Shown: piece by piece, positions 9,114-18,412 of the stretch
Layout: each line of letters begins with the position of its first letter
Position numbering within the stretch: the first letter of the stretch is position 1
From: Desulfocapsa sp050291935
Lineage (GTDB): Bacteria > Desulfobacterota > Desulfobulbia > Desulfobulbales > Desulfocapsaceae
Length of the DNA: 64,000 nt
Assembly: GCA_050291935.1 (NCBI GenBank)
Contig: JBNKKR010000003.1
Span: 73,609 to 137,608, forward strand
Direction: 5' to 3'
Position numbers and translations under genes: made by a program
Notes under the pieces: model-generated
What the model was told of the DNA's origin: nothing
Seen by the model: only the letters and a program-made list of their open reading frames with translations
Databases searched by the model: none

Positions 9114-11384
9114 CTAGCTTATTTGGTTTTGAACGAGCTTATGGAAAAACCCCTTCTTTTGTAGCAGTTCATCATATCTGCCCTGCTCCACAATTTCTCC
9201 CCTTTCAAGGACAACTATTTTATCCGCCCCCCGTATGGTACTGAGCCTATGGGCAATTACTATCCTTGTCGCCTGGAGTTGGTCCACATTTTCCGTGACA
9301 GTTTTCTGGGTATCGTTGTCAAGGGCGCTGGTGGCCTCGTCAAAGAGTAGCAGTTTTGGTTTTTTGATTAACGCCCTGGCAATCACAATACGCTGTTGCT
9401 GCCCGCCTGACAGGGTGCCACCACCCGCCGGCAAAAAGGTTTGCATCTGCTTCTCCATTTGCTCTATATCCCTGTCACAACCGGCCATTCGTGCAGCTTC
9501 CCACGCATCCGATTCCGTATACGTTGAATTGCCAATAATGTTATAGAGCACAGAACCCTGCATAATCTTGCCGTTTTGCAGTACCACCCCGATCTGATCA
9601 CGGACAATGCGAATATCCATCTCCTTTAACTCAATATCGTCAAACAAAATGGTACCGGTATCATACTCCTCAAACCCTAAAAGCAGTCTAAACAGTGTTG
9701 ATTTGCCAGATCCGGATCCACCGACCAGAGCCACAAACTCTCCAGGATTTATCTGCAAACTCACCCCCTTTAAAACAAGATCAGGAGACGTCGGATAGGT
9801 AAACTTCAAGTTAGCAATTTCAACCTTTCCAGTAAGGATACCGGGGTCTTTTTTCCCGTTATACTCCTCGACCTCCGCATCAAGAATGGGCCGTAACAAC
9901 TCAAAGGTAGGTTTAAGACTCATCACCGGTACGGTGACCATAAAGGCACTGATCAAAGCGCCCTGAAAACTCAGGTATGCAGAATTAAACGCTATAAAAT
10001 CACCAATCTGAAAGGAACCACCAGGCAGGGTTAACAGGTCAAAGATTCTGATGTAAATGAGCAAGGAAGCAAGGATGGGAAAGGCGAAGGTGAAAATTGC
10101 AGCAACAATAAGCAATTTTTGTTTATTGGCATAATGCTCCTTTTGTTTTGCAAATTTATCGGCCCAAATGCCAAAGACCTTATCCCCTGATGCGGTCATT
10201 CTCACCTTCTGGATACCGCCAAGCATCATCATCATAAATCCGGAGATAATCGCCTCCATCCGCATATAGCCGGCGACATGCTTATAGGCAAGCATACTGA
10301 TCGTTAGAGTAAAGGCTGCAACAACACTCCCTAAAAGCAGTGCCAACAGAGCAAGTCGCAGGTCGTAGTAGATCATTAGCACAAGGTAAAAAATGGAAAA
10401 AATAAGAGAAACCAGTGCGGCCATCACATTTGCCGATAACACAGTCCTGATCTTCTCTATACCAAGGCTCCTCTCAGCAAGATTTCCAGAATCATACTTT
10501 CCAAAAAATGGCACCTTTAACGACAGAATCCGATCCCATACCGCCGATTGGAGTTTATAACTGGCAACACCTTCAAAACGCAGTACGGCAATTGCCTTGG
10601 TAAAATTGATAACACCAAGGGCCAGGACCACGGTGACAAGCAGGGCACCAATTTGGTACAAATCGCTCACCTGCCCTCCGGGAATGATCACATTAAAGAT
10701 ATAGCCGGCGGTGATGGGGATGGCCAAAGAGAAGATCGCACTGACAAGGCCCAACAGGACGAAAAACAAAAGATCTGTTCTGGTAAAGGCAAGGGTAAAG
10801 CGAATAAGTTGCAAAGCTGTAAGCTTACCGGAGGGTAAAGGGGTAAAGAAGGAATGGCCCTGACGCTCTATCTGCTCACTATTCGCTGCAGTCACCCGGT
10901 AGCTTTCGCCACTTTTGCTATTTTCCACCACATAGTGATTCCCCTTTCGAATGAGGGCAACGGGCGAATGGTCCTCCTTTATAAATCCGAGCAGATTGCC
11001 ATGATCACGCTCCCACCACAGATCCGGCAACACAATACACCGCTCCCTAATATTTGATGCGCGTAAAATTTTCTGGAGGGGATCCCACGCCTCGCTGGCT
11101 CCTGAGAAGCCGACAATAAAGGAAATTTTTTCCAGCTCACCAATACGCTGGCAGGTTTTGAGTAATAACGCATCGAAAGAGAGTTCTTTTGCAGGCCCGG
11201 CAGCAAGATCTCTTTTTCGTTGTTTGCCATTGAGAACGGTATAAAGCCCTGAATATGCACCACCACGGGAGAGTTTTCGAAAAAAGTATGATGTCTTAAC
11301 ACGTCGCAATGAATCAATGTCAGGAGCCCCTTTTTTTCCGCCATTGGCAACTGTATGTTTTTCTTCCATGGACATGCTCATCAC
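9114..11384 (-). CDS. NHLM-type ABC exporter, membrane/ATPase subunit without peptidase
   Basis: 756 aa. The N-terminal cytoplasmic region (about 1-190) contains the pattern LPDLWWERDHGNLLGF followed by a PVAL segment, as in the second ABC protein of NHLM/NHLP bacteriocin export systems. Six membrane segments follow (about 200-490), then an ATPase domain with Walker A VGGSGSGKST, signature LSGGQQQR and Walker B LLLFDEATSALD, all intact. The start codon overlaps the stop of the preceding ABC gene by 4 nt, which suggests translational coupling and a heterodimeric exporter. The substrate is probably the NRPS-PKS product, an inference from the operon. Confidence 0.9.
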   Translation of the reverse strand: MMSMSMEEKHTVANGGKKGAPDIDSLRRVKTSYFFRKLSRGGAYSGLYTVLNGKQRKRDLAAGPAKELSFDALLLKTCQRIGELEKISFIVGFSGASEAWDPLQKILRASNIRERCIVLPDLWWERDHGNLLGFIKEDHSPVALIRKGNHYVVENSKSGESYRVTAANSEQIERQGHSFFTPLPSGKLTALQLIRFTLAFTRTDLLFFVLLGLVSAIFSLAIPITAGYIFNVIIPGGQVSDLYQIGALLVTVVLALGVINFTKAIAVLRFEGVASYKLQSAVWDRILSLKVPFFGKYDSGNLAERSLGIEKIRTVLSANVMAALVSLIFSIFYLVLMIYYDLRLALLALLLGSVVAAFTLTISMLAYKHVAGYMRMEAIISGFMMMMLGGIQKVRMTASGDKVFGIWADKFAKQKEHYANKQKLLIVAAIFTFAFPILASLLIYIRIFDLLTLPGGSFQIGDFIAFNSAYLSFQGALISAFMVTVPVMSLKPTFELLRPILDAEVEEYNGKKDPGILTGKVEIANLKFTYPTSPDLVLKGVSLQINPGEFVALVGGSGSGKSTLFRLLLGFEEYDTGTILFDDIELKEMDIRIVRDQIGVVLQNGKIMQGSVLYNIIGNSTYTESDAWEAARMAGCDRDIEQMEKQMQTFLPAGGGTLSGGQQQRIVIARALIKKPKLLLFDEATSALDNDTQKTVTENVDQLQATRIVIAHRLSTIRGADKIVVLERGEIVEQGRYDELLQKKGFFHKLVQNQIS

Positions 11385-13546
11385 GACTCGCTGACAAGTT
11401 TATAGTACAATTGATCCTTCTGGCGCAGCAGTTCCTCATGACTACCGCGCTGCACCACCGCGCCCTTATCAATGACAAGTATCTCATCATAATCTTTAAT
11501 ACTGCTCAAACGATGGGCAATGGTAATGGTCGTACACCCTCGTTTGCGGATATTCTCCATCACCACTTGCTCGGTCTTGGCGTCCAAGGCGGAAGTGGCC
11601 TCATCCATAAAAAGAATTGAAGGATAACTCACAAGTGCCCTGGCTATCTCCAGACGCTGCCGCTGCCCGCCACTGAAATTGCCACCACCGGGGGCAAGCA
11701 TTGCCTGATACCCACCAGGCCGCTCGCTGATAACCTCATGGATGGTTGCATCCTTAGCCGCTTTAATAATGGATTCATTGTCAACTGCCCTATTCCACAT
11801 CACAATATTATCGGAGACTGTCCCAGTGAACAAAAAGACATCCTGATCCACCATGGCCAGTGAATTTCGCAGGACATCACTGTTGATGGTGTTGCTATTC
11901 ATATCATCAAAAAAAATCTCTCCCGAATCTGGTGCATAGAGACCGGCCAAGACTTTTAAGATAGTGGACTTTCCACAACCGGAACCACCAACCAGGGCAA
12001 CACGCTGACCAGGTGCAACGGATAGAGAAAAATTGTCAATAAAGGGAGGATCAAATTTGTTGTAAGCAAACGTTATATTCTTGACTTCCATTTTGCCGCT
12101 TAGCCGGGCATTAAACGGAGTAATCTCTTCTATGGGAGTTCGCTGTTTTTGCTCGCACAACCGGTCAATGGGCTCTGCCAAAGAGTCTTGCAGATTGTTA
12201 TAATTACCCTTGTTCAGCTGGAAATTCCCGCCAATCTCCACCACATTTTTCACAGGATCTGCAAAATTTGCGATAAAAGACTGCATGGCAATAAATACGC
12301 CTATTGAAATCTCTCCTGAAATAATCAACACCCCACCCAGTAAAACGATAAGTACATTGTTAAACTGGGCCAGAAACTCCGGCAGTACCGTGAGCAGACG
12401 AGAGGTAACACCTAACTTTTGTTCATCGTTTATAAATGAGACTAAATAGCTGGACCAGAGAGAGAAAAAGTTATTTTCCCAACCGGAAGCCTTTACCGTC
12501 TCAATGTGCTCAATGCCAACACTTGCCATATTAAAGGTTCTCTGCTGCTTCTGAAACAAGGCCTGGTTCAACGCCGTTCTTTTGGCGGAAAAATATTTCA
12601 GACCCAGGAGATTAATCAGCATCACCGAAACCCCAGCCACAGTGAGCAACATACTGAACTTCATCATAACAATGGCATAGATGGATACGGTGACCAGGCT
12701 GATAATCAGTCGGCTAAGGTCTCTAGACAGCATGGTTGCGATTGCATCGTTGAGTTTAATGCGTTTAACGGTGTCTCCGGCTGGATGACTCTGAAAATAG
12801 CCGTAGGAAATAGAAAGAATATGGGAAACAAATTTCGCTGATTCGACCATGCTCATTTTTATTTCAAACCGTAGCAATATCCATTGCTGTAAAAAGACCA
12901 GAATACTGCCCAGGACAAGAAGTGCTGCCATGATCATCAACATGGGCCTATACCACGCCGTCTGCCCCTGCAGGATAATATCATCAAAGAAAATTTTACT
13001 GAGTGCTGGGATCACAATTGCCGGAATCAGCAACACAAAACCGGCAAGCAAGACGTAAGACATCCCCTCCTTGTACTGAAGAACCCCATTCATTACGTCT
13101 TTCACAAATGAAGCATGGTGCCCAAATTGCACAAAATCATGCCCAGGTTCCGCGGTGAGAATCAAACCGGAAAATTGGGTGGCCAGCTCCTTTTGGGAGA
13201 GTTTCTTTCGTCCCTTCTCCGGGTCGTGAACGATAAAGGAAGAACCGGTTTTTTTTACCAGGAGAAGAAATGTTCCGGAAACTGTGGCAATGATACAAGG
13301 CCCATCATGGCGACGTGTCAGCTCATCAAGGGAGAGCTTTTTGCTACTGGCATCAAGACCAAATTTACGCAAGACATCCAATAGATGGGGTGTTGCAATC
13401 TCTCCATTTTCACAACCACAACTCTTTTTCACTTCTGTCAGCTTGGGAAATGCGCCATAATGCCCCAAAAGCATTGCCAGACACATGGCGCCGGATTCTC
13501 CAAAACTTGACTGCAAAAAAAGAGGTGTCCTAGAATGTTTTCCCAT
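11381..13546 (-). CDS. NHLM-type ABC exporter with degenerate C39 peptidase domain
   Basis: 721 aa: N-terminal C39-like domain (about 1-125), membrane domain (about 150-430) and ATPase domain with Walker A VGGSGCGKST, signature FSGGQRQR and Walker B ILFMDEATSALD. In active C39 peptidases a Cys in the ECG motif and a later His form the catalytic dyad. Here the first motif reads GESGAMCLAML, with Ser at the Cys position, and the NHF position reads GTF, so the His is Thr; the VHDP Asp remains. The domain should therefore bind but not cleave, as in HlyB-like proteins. The family normally trims double-glycine leaders during bacteriocin export. The gene overlaps the next exporter subunit by 4 nt. 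Confidence 0.9.
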   Translation of the reverse strand: MGKHSRTPLFLQSSFGESGAMCLAMLLGHYGAFPKLTEVKKSCGCENGEIATPHLLDVLRKFGLDASSKKLSLDELTRRHDGPCIIATVSGTFLLLVKKTGSSFIVHDPEKGRKKLSQKELATQFSGLILTAEPGHDFVQFGHHASFVKDVMNGVLQYKEGMSYVLLAGFVLLIPAIVIPALSKIFFDDIILQGQTAWYRPMLMIMAALLVLGSILVFLQQWILLRFEIKMSMVESAKFVSHILSISYGYFQSHPAGDTVKRIKLNDAIATMLSRDLSRLIISLVTVSIYAIVMMKFSMLLTVAGVSVMLINLLGLKYFSAKRTALNQALFQKQQRTFNMASVGIEHIETVKASGWENNFFSLWSSYLVSFINDEQKLGVTSRLLTVLPEFLAQFNNVLIVLLGGVLIISGEISIGVFIAMQSFIANFADPVKNVVEIGGNFQLNKGNYNNLQDSLAEPIDRLCEQKQRTPIEEITPFNARLSGKMEVKNITFAYNKFDPPFIDNFSLSVAPGQRVALVGGSGCGKSTILKVLAGLYAPDSGEIFFDDMNSNTINSDVLRNSLAMVDQDVFLFTGTVSDNIVMWNRAVDNESIIKAAKDATIHEVISERPGGYQAMLAPGGGNFSGGQRQRLEIARALVSYPSILFMDEATSALDAKTEQVVMENIRKRGCTTITIAHRLSSIKDYDEILVIDKGAVVQRGSHEELLRQKDQLYYKLVSES

Positions 13547-13702
13547 ACCGGATAAAGAATATCAGCGTAACCATGCGTCTTCTCAGCAACGAACTATTGC
13601 ACACTGCATCAATGGGCTACGAAAAACGTATAACGCCATCAAAGAGTGAGGCAGCCCCCTTTTGACAAAACACCTGCTTACTAAACGTGGAATAAAAAGA
13701 TT

Positions 13703-13756
13703 TCCCGGGAGGCATCCTAGAAGTTGGCTCTAAATACAAGCAGATCCTTCCCGGGA
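13703..13756 (-). terminator. Stem-loop with T-run between the small-protein gene and the exporter genes
   Basis: Two copies of the self-complementary octamer TCCCGGGA (13703-13710 and 13749-13756) can pair across a 38-nt loop. On the minus strand the stem is followed at once by AATCTTTTTATT. It sits in the 216-nt gap after the 98-aa gene, the only large gap in the operon, so it may cut down read-through into the exporter and synthase genes. The long loop makes it a weak terminator candidate. Confidence 0.4.
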
Positions 13757-13762
13757 CTGGTA

Positions 13763-14059
13763 TCAACGACTTGCAAGATATTCTTTCACTTCACGAATAT
13801 GCTCGCTTACATGCTCCGTAATATGGTCCTTTTTCCCTCCTATTGCCTGCCCGACACGACCGATACTCTTGCCAACACTCTCCGGCATTGCTTTTCCTTG
13901 CCCTCCGCCACCTTGCGCAGGAATCCCTCCTCCAGGACCGGGCATGGACATATTTTTTCCTTTATTCATTGACGCTAGCTTCTGCTGCCCCATTTCCATG
14001 AGCTTTTGTAAGTCTTCCTTCGTTTTCCCAGCGACCGCTTTTTCAACATCAAATGCCAT
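13763..14059 (-). CDS. Small Gly-rich protein of the biosynthetic operon, function unknown
   Basis: 98 aa starting at the ATG at 14059, which has GGAGG six bases upstream; a longer reading from a TTG at 14071 would start inside that ribosome-binding site. It has a charged, helical N-terminus (about 1-30), a Gly/Pro-rich middle with GPGGG and QGGGGQG (about 40-55), and an amphipathic His/Glu/Arg-rich C-terminus after IGG. It has no Cys and few Ser or Thr, so it does not resemble a lanthipeptide or thiazole precursor. Its place between the radical SAM and exporter genes is where NHLP systems often carry precursors. It could be a precursor, a carrier or partner protein, or a regulator. Confidence 0.7.
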   Translation of the reverse strand: MAFDVEKAVAGKTKEDLQKLMEMGQQKLASMNKGKNMSMPGPGGGIPAQGGGGQGKAMPESVGKSIGRVGQAIGGKKDHITEHVSEHIREVKEYLASR

Positions 14060-14088
14060 ACCGTCCTCCAATTAGTTGTAGGTAGCCT

Positions 14089-15771
14089 TTAGTGATTCAG
14101 ACACTCCGTCTTTTGCATTGCATCCCCGGGCATCGGGTTTACTCGTTCCTCTTTAAGAATAAAACTTTCTATCATTCCAGTGGGCAGAGCCTCTTCAAAA
14201 CGAATTCGATCAAGAACTTTTTTTGCTATCTGGGCAATATTGATAGTCTCACTATGGTTTCGCATTATTGCAACGGCAACCGGTTTAAGAAGCGTTGGTC
14301 TGGTTTTTTTGGTAAACATAAGAATTTCCAGGGCGCAAGATCTCGCCGCAGGGGGCAAGGATTCCACAAAACCAGCAAAAAATTCTGTATTATGAAACGT
14401 TTTCTCTCCCCGCAAAGCATTTTGTCTCTCACCTTTAACATTGCTTATAAATCCCATTATCCGCGCTGTAAAATTGTCCCAATCCACAATTTTCTCAAAG
14501 AGAGACACATAGCCGGAAAATAACTCTCTACGAGACATTTTTAAGGGAATAATGTTGGAAAGGACCGCGTTGGCCACATATTCGGTATCTGGATCATTAA
14601 TGGCCCCATCCAGTTGTTCCAAATCGATCAACCGTCTTTCCGGCAACAACCTGTCCCATAGCTCTGTGCCGGGAAGAGCCCGTAGAATAGTAAGTTTTGG
14701 GTTGGGGATACAAGCCTTCTGCAGAAATTGAAAATGGCGTTCAAAAATATTCTCATCATCGTGGTCAAAACCGACAATCATCGCGCCATCGACGGGAATC
14801 CCGGTGGACATAATCGTATGACAGCTGTCAACAAGATCATGTTGGAGATTATGCTGTTTGTTGGTTTCCCGTAAACTGGCGATATTCGAAGACTCAATAC
14901 CAACAAAAACCCCTTCAAAATTTGCAGCTGTGAGTAAATCCAACATTTCCTGATCATGGGCAATATTGATGGAGAGCTCCGCGCGAAAACCAATGGGCTC
15001 TGGAAATGTTGCATTAAGAGTAATCAACTCCTTGAGCAGTCGTTTACTATACGCAGGATGCCCCGCAAAATTATCCACCGCAAAAAAGATCTCTTTAATA
15101 CCATGACTTTGCAAGGTCTTCACTTCATCGACAACTCTGTCAATGGGTTCTTTTAACCGCATACGATTACCGAATATTTTCCACATATTGCAAAATTCGC
15201 AGTTAAATGGGCAACCGCGTGTTGTTTGTACGGCCCCCAGCAGATAATGCTCCTGCAACAGGTGGGCGATGCTGTCCCATTTCGGTGGTGGTGACAGAGA
15301 CATCTCCGGTCGTCCGGACTCATGGTACTCCGCCTGCTGTTTTCCTTCCTGCCAATCTTTTAAAAATTGCGGCCAGATCCGCTCAGCCTCACCAATAAAA
15401 AGAATATCAAATAATCCCCGATACAACTCCGGCCTCTCGGTTACTCCAGCGCCACCGACAACAACCATTATTCCCCTGTCACGCAGGTTAGCAGAAACAG
15501 CAACAGCCCGGTTAAAATGAACGCTAAAGCCTGTTACCCCGACGATGTCGTAGTCATGAGCAAAAACTGTCTGCCCATCAATCACCCCCCGCACATTTTC
15601 ATCCCATATTTCAACTTGAAATTGGGGTGGAGTAAGGGCGGCCAACACCGCCAGATTTAATGGCGTAATAAAGGCCTTTTTTTGGATAAACGGATGATTG
15701 TTCAGCTTTGCAACTCCATACCGCTCATCGTGATGGGGAGTAACAAGTAGAATATGGTTAGTTTCATTCAT
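14089..15771 (-). CDS. B12-binding domain radical SAM enzyme (DUF4070-like C-terminus)
   Basis: 560 aa. The N-terminal part (about 1-160) has the fold pattern of a cobalamin-binding domain. The radical SAM core follows with RGCPFNCEFC, the CxxxCxxC cluster motif for the 4Fe-4S/SAM site, near residue 195. The C-terminus resembles DUF4070, found in many B12-dependent radical SAM enzymes, some of which methylate unactivated carbons. It overlaps the HlyD gene by 4 nt and precedes the 98-aa gene by about 30 nt. It probably modifies the NRPS-PKS product or the small protein; which one cannot be told from sequence. Confidence 0.88.
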   Translation of the reverse strand: MNETNHILLVTPHHDERYGVAKLNNHPFIQKKAFITPLNLAVLAALTPPQFQVEIWDENVRGVIDGQTVFAHDYDIVGVTGFSVHFNRAVAVSANLRDRGIMVVVGGAGVTERPELYRGLFDILFIGEAERIWPQFLKDWQEGKQQAEYHESGRPEMSLSPPPKWDSIAHLLQEHYLLGAVQTTRGCPFNCEFCNMWKIFGNRMRLKEPIDRVVDEVKTLQSHGIKEIFFAVDNFAGHPAYSKRLLKELITLNATFPEPIGFRAELSINIAHDQEMLDLLTAANFEGVFVGIESSNIASLRETNKQHNLQHDLVDSCHTIMSTGIPVDGAMIVGFDHDDENIFERHFQFLQKACIPNPKLTILRALPGTELWDRLLPERRLIDLEQLDGAINDPDTEYVANAVLSNIIPLKMSRRELFSGYVSLFEKIVDWDNFTARIMGFISNVKGERQNALRGEKTFHNTEFFAGFVESLPPAARSCALEILMFTKKTRPTLLKPVAVAIMRNHSETINIAQIAKKVLDRIRFEEALPTGMIESFILKEERVNPMPGDAMQKTECLNH

Positions 15772-17009
15772 TCGAAGTATGCCTTGAAGATAGGGATCAA
15801 ATAGTCAATGGGGGCTTTTTCCTTCACCTTGACATACGCCTTGCAAAGGGTACCCAGGCTCACCTTAAAGGGAGGACCTTTTTTGTTGGACCAGGAAAAG
15901 CCACTTGCCGTTGTAGGGTCAACTGAAAGTTTGACGGTTACTTTAAAAACAGGTCCCTTCTGATCAATAAGGCCTGCCAGGTTTGTATTGGCAAGTTCAT
16001 TGCTAAGCCCTGCCCCTGAAGAGACGTAATGATTAACCCTAACCACTGTACCGATAAGCCAGCCATACAAATTACGATCGATGGTGAAGGGCTCTATTTC
16101 AACCCCCATACCTTCACTTATCTTCGCATTGGCGTTGTACGGAACATAGAGATCAAGTAAATAGTTTGCCTGATTATCGGGGCTTTCAATGGTGGCAAGA
16201 TGTGTTCCCGGATTCACCTCATTTCCCTGCTCCACGTTCATTTGCACAACTGTACCGGAAAGTGGAGCGGTCACTTCGGTGTTTAAGCGATATTCATCTT
16301 CTAAATCCGCTAGTTTTTTTGACAGCTCTTCAATTTCCTGCTCCAGATCCTGCTCACTTAAATCTTTGCCCAACTTCCATTCCTGGGTACTTAAGATCAA
16401 TCCTTGTAAAGTTTCTTCAAGGCTTGCAGTGGTGGCAATCTCAGCGGCTAATGATTTCTCAATATCAAAAAGATTGGAAGAAGTAATCAGCCCTTCGGCA
16501 TACAACTTTTTGTTTTGTTCGAGTTTTTTTCTAAGAAAAGAAGTGGTTTTCTTTGATTCTTTGATTTGCATGGCAATACGCTTTTTCTCAATCTCATTCA
16601 CATCAGACTTGAGACTGTAACTACGGGCATTACCTGACTGCAGTTGTTGTTTCTTTGTTTTTAGAAGAAGCAGCGTTCCTTTCGCTTCGCTGATACTCTT
16701 TTCAAGCTCCGGCTGCTTTAACAAAAAGAGTAACTGATCTTTTGCCACCATCTCATCAATGGCAACGGATTTTTGCGAAATCTGCCCGCTATAGGCAGAA
16801 ATCACCTTGATTAAACCGCCTTTGGTGTTAAGCTCCCCAAGACCTTCTACCCGGTGAGGAATTGAACCTAAAAACATCCAGGCAAGTGCACACCCTCCTC
16901 CTACGAGAAAGGCGAGCAAAGCATATGTATAGAGGGGACGAGTGATAACCAGCGAGCCCGTTAACAGCTCACTGTCACTCCCTTCATGCTGATAATTGCT
17001 GACTGCCAT
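15768..17009 (-). CDS. HlyD-type membrane fusion protein of an NHLM-type exporter
   Basis: 413 aa. It has a short cytoplasmic N-terminus, one membrane segment (about 30-50, LLAFLVGGGCALAWMF) and a large periplasmic part with biotinyl-lipoyl-like halves around a long coiled coil (about 95-240, Lys/Glu/Leu/Gln-rich), then a beta-barrel segment beginning TAPLSGTVVQ. This is the layout of NHLM bacteriocin-system HlyD adaptors. It is the first gene of the operon and overlaps the radical SAM gene. It should bridge the inner-membrane ABC pair and the TolC-like channel. Confidence 0.88.
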   Translation of the reverse strand: MAVSNYQHEGSDSELLTGSLVITRPLYTYALLAFLVGGGCALAWMFLGSIPHRVEGLGELNTKGGLIKVISAYSGQISQKSVAIDEMVAKDQLLFLLKQPELEKSISEAKGTLLLLKTKKQQLQSGNARSYSLKSDVNEIEKKRIAMQIKESKKTTSFLRKKLEQNKKLYAEGLITSSNLFDIEKSLAAEIATTASLEETLQGLILSTQEWKLGKDLSEQDLEQEIEELSKKLADLEDEYRLNTEVTAPLSGTVVQMNVEQGNEVNPGTHLATIESPDNQANYLLDLYVPYNANAKISEGMGVEIEPFTIDRNLYGWLIGTVVRVNHYVSSGAGLSNELANTNLAGLIDQKGPVFKVTVKLSVDPTTASGFSWSNKKGPPFKVSLGTLCKAYVKVKEKAPIDYLIPIFKAYFE

Positions 17010-17113
17010 AGCGCTTAGTATCCTGAACCAGTGATCAAAAGAAGAAAATTACTTCCGTAGAAACCGAACGATACTGCAACACATCATCTAAAAATCAGTC
17101 ACAAACTACTATC

Positions 17114-17142
17114 GTGTTATCAAATGGCAAATTTCAAGTCAA
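17114..17142 (-). promoter_or_regulatory. Candidate promoter of the biosynthetic operon
   Basis: On the minus strand TTGACT (17142-17137) is followed 17 nt later by TAACAC (17119-17114), about 105 nt before the HlyD start codon. The -35 matches well, the -10 poorly. It is the best sigma-70-like pair seen in this AT-rich leader. Confidence 0.3.
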
Positions 17143-17518
17143 GGTTTTTCACAAACAGTGCGGTGCAAAACAAAACCAACAGCAACACATCTTAGAAAAA
17201 CGCAAAAAACTTAAAAAAAATATATCAACGAAAAGATAGGATTAAACACCACTAATAGACAGGCAACACAGCAAAACGCGACCCTTTTGCATGTGGCATG
17301 CTGCCACGTGTATACTCATTTCATCAGGAAATCTTCTTAAAAGCAAGAAAATTTCCTGAAAAATATTTTTTCTAGGGTATCTTGAAAAATTAGATATTTG
17401 GTCCGAGTTCAAGAAGCATAGAAAATAAAAAGCGCAGCATATTAGACATATGTGATCACTTTTATTTTCGTAGCAACGAAGAAATCGGGACAAATAGCCG
17501 TTTTTCAAGGTTGCCCTG
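17143..17518. other. Intergenic region with one imperfect palindrome
   Basis: This lies between the biosynthetic operon and the end of ribB. The only structure seen is an inverted repeat at 17290-17310, CATGTGGCA-TGC-TGCCACGTG, with one G-T type mismatch. It could be a protein-binding site or part of a terminator, but it has no adjoining T-run. No coding sequence is supported. Confidence 0.5.
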
Positions 17519-18172
17519 TTATTGTAAGGAAAAAGAATGCTCTTCCAAATAGAGCGCCAAATCCTCAATGGAAAGCACCGGCATCGCATACTGATTTGCA
17601 AAGCTAACTATCTCAGGGAGCCTGGCCATGGTTCCATCGGGATTAGTCAATTCACACAAAACCCCGGCCGGTTTCAGACCAGCCAGTTGCATAAGATCCA
17701 CAGTTCCTTCGGTATGACCACGCCTGGAGCGGATCCCACCGGGTTGTGCCCGCAAAGGGAATACATGGCCTGGACGGCGCAAGTCATCGGCCTTGGCGTC
17801 ATCCGCTATTGCAGCTTGTACTGTTTTCACCCGATCTGCTGCCGACACACCGGTACTCACCCCCCAACTGGCCTCAATGGAAACGGTAAAGGCCGTACCA
17901 TTAGTGCTGTTGTTGTGGTTCACCATCTGCGGCAATTGCAAATGATTAAGGGCGTCATCGGTAAGACAAAGACAGACAATGCCACTGCATTCCCTGATCA
18001 TCAGGGCCATCTGGGCATCAGTTAAATATTGGGCGGCAAAAATCAAGTCCCCCTCATTTTCCCTATCTTCATCATCCACTAATAACACTCCGCTTCCCTT
18101 TTGCAGAGAAAGAAGTGCTCGATTAACCCGCTGCTGCGGGGAGCCAAAATTATCAAGTAAAGACTGATTCAT
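17519..18172 (-). CDS. ribB: 3,4-dihydroxy-2-butanone-4-phosphate synthase
   Basis: 217 aa, the usual length of stand-alone RibB. It converts ribulose 5-phosphate to the four-carbon precursor of riboflavin. Visible family motifs are DDEDRENEGDL near residue 28, metal- and substrate-binding acidic residues, and RRGHTEGTVDL with GVLCE in the second half. The start is the ATG at 18172, preceded by GGAGG at six bases; a longer frame beginning at 18262 lacks this. No fused GTP cyclohydrolase II domain is present. Expression is probably controlled by the FMN riboswitch immediately upstream. Confidence 0.95.
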   Translation of the reverse strand: MNQSLLDNFGSPQQRVNRALLSLQKGSGVLLVDDEDRENEGDLIFAAQYLTDAQMALMIRECSGIVCLCLTDDALNHLQLPQMVNHNNSTNGTAFTVSIEASWGVSTGVSAADRVKTVQAAIADDAKADDLRRPGHVFPLRAQPGGIRSRRGHTEGTVDLMQLAGLKPAGVLCELTNPDGTMARLPEIVSFANQYAMPVLSIEDLALYLEEHSFSLQ

Positions 18173-18276
18173 GGTATCCTCCATATGGACCTGAATCAGG
18201 GCATGCGGAAAAAATGCGAAAAACGGCACAAGACAGCGCCATCTGCAAAACGTGCGCAACACGGCAACGTTTTTTT

Positions 18277-18412
18277 CTCCTCTTTCATCCGGACTATTAC
18301 CGTCGGCTCCGGTTTCTCACCGGATCTGCTGACCCTGCAAAGGCAGGCGCTCGCGGGCTCTCCTCTATTGAGGAATACCGCCGGTGGGGAGTTCCACCCC
18401 GCCCTGAGAAGT
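18277..18412 (-). promoter_or_regulatory. FMN riboswitch (RFN element) of ribB
   Basis: Read on the minus strand, the leader contains the conserved RFN blocks in order: AGGGCGGGGTGGAACTCCCC, ACCGGCGGTA, AGCCCGCGAGCG, a variable hairpin, GTCAGCAGATCCGGTGAGA, CCGGAGCCGACGGT and TAGTCCGGATGAAAGAGG. These form the six-armed FMN-binding junction. The coding start lies about 105 nt downstream. A short GC hairpin at 18225-18240 followed by a T-run could be the termination platform. Confidence 0.95.
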
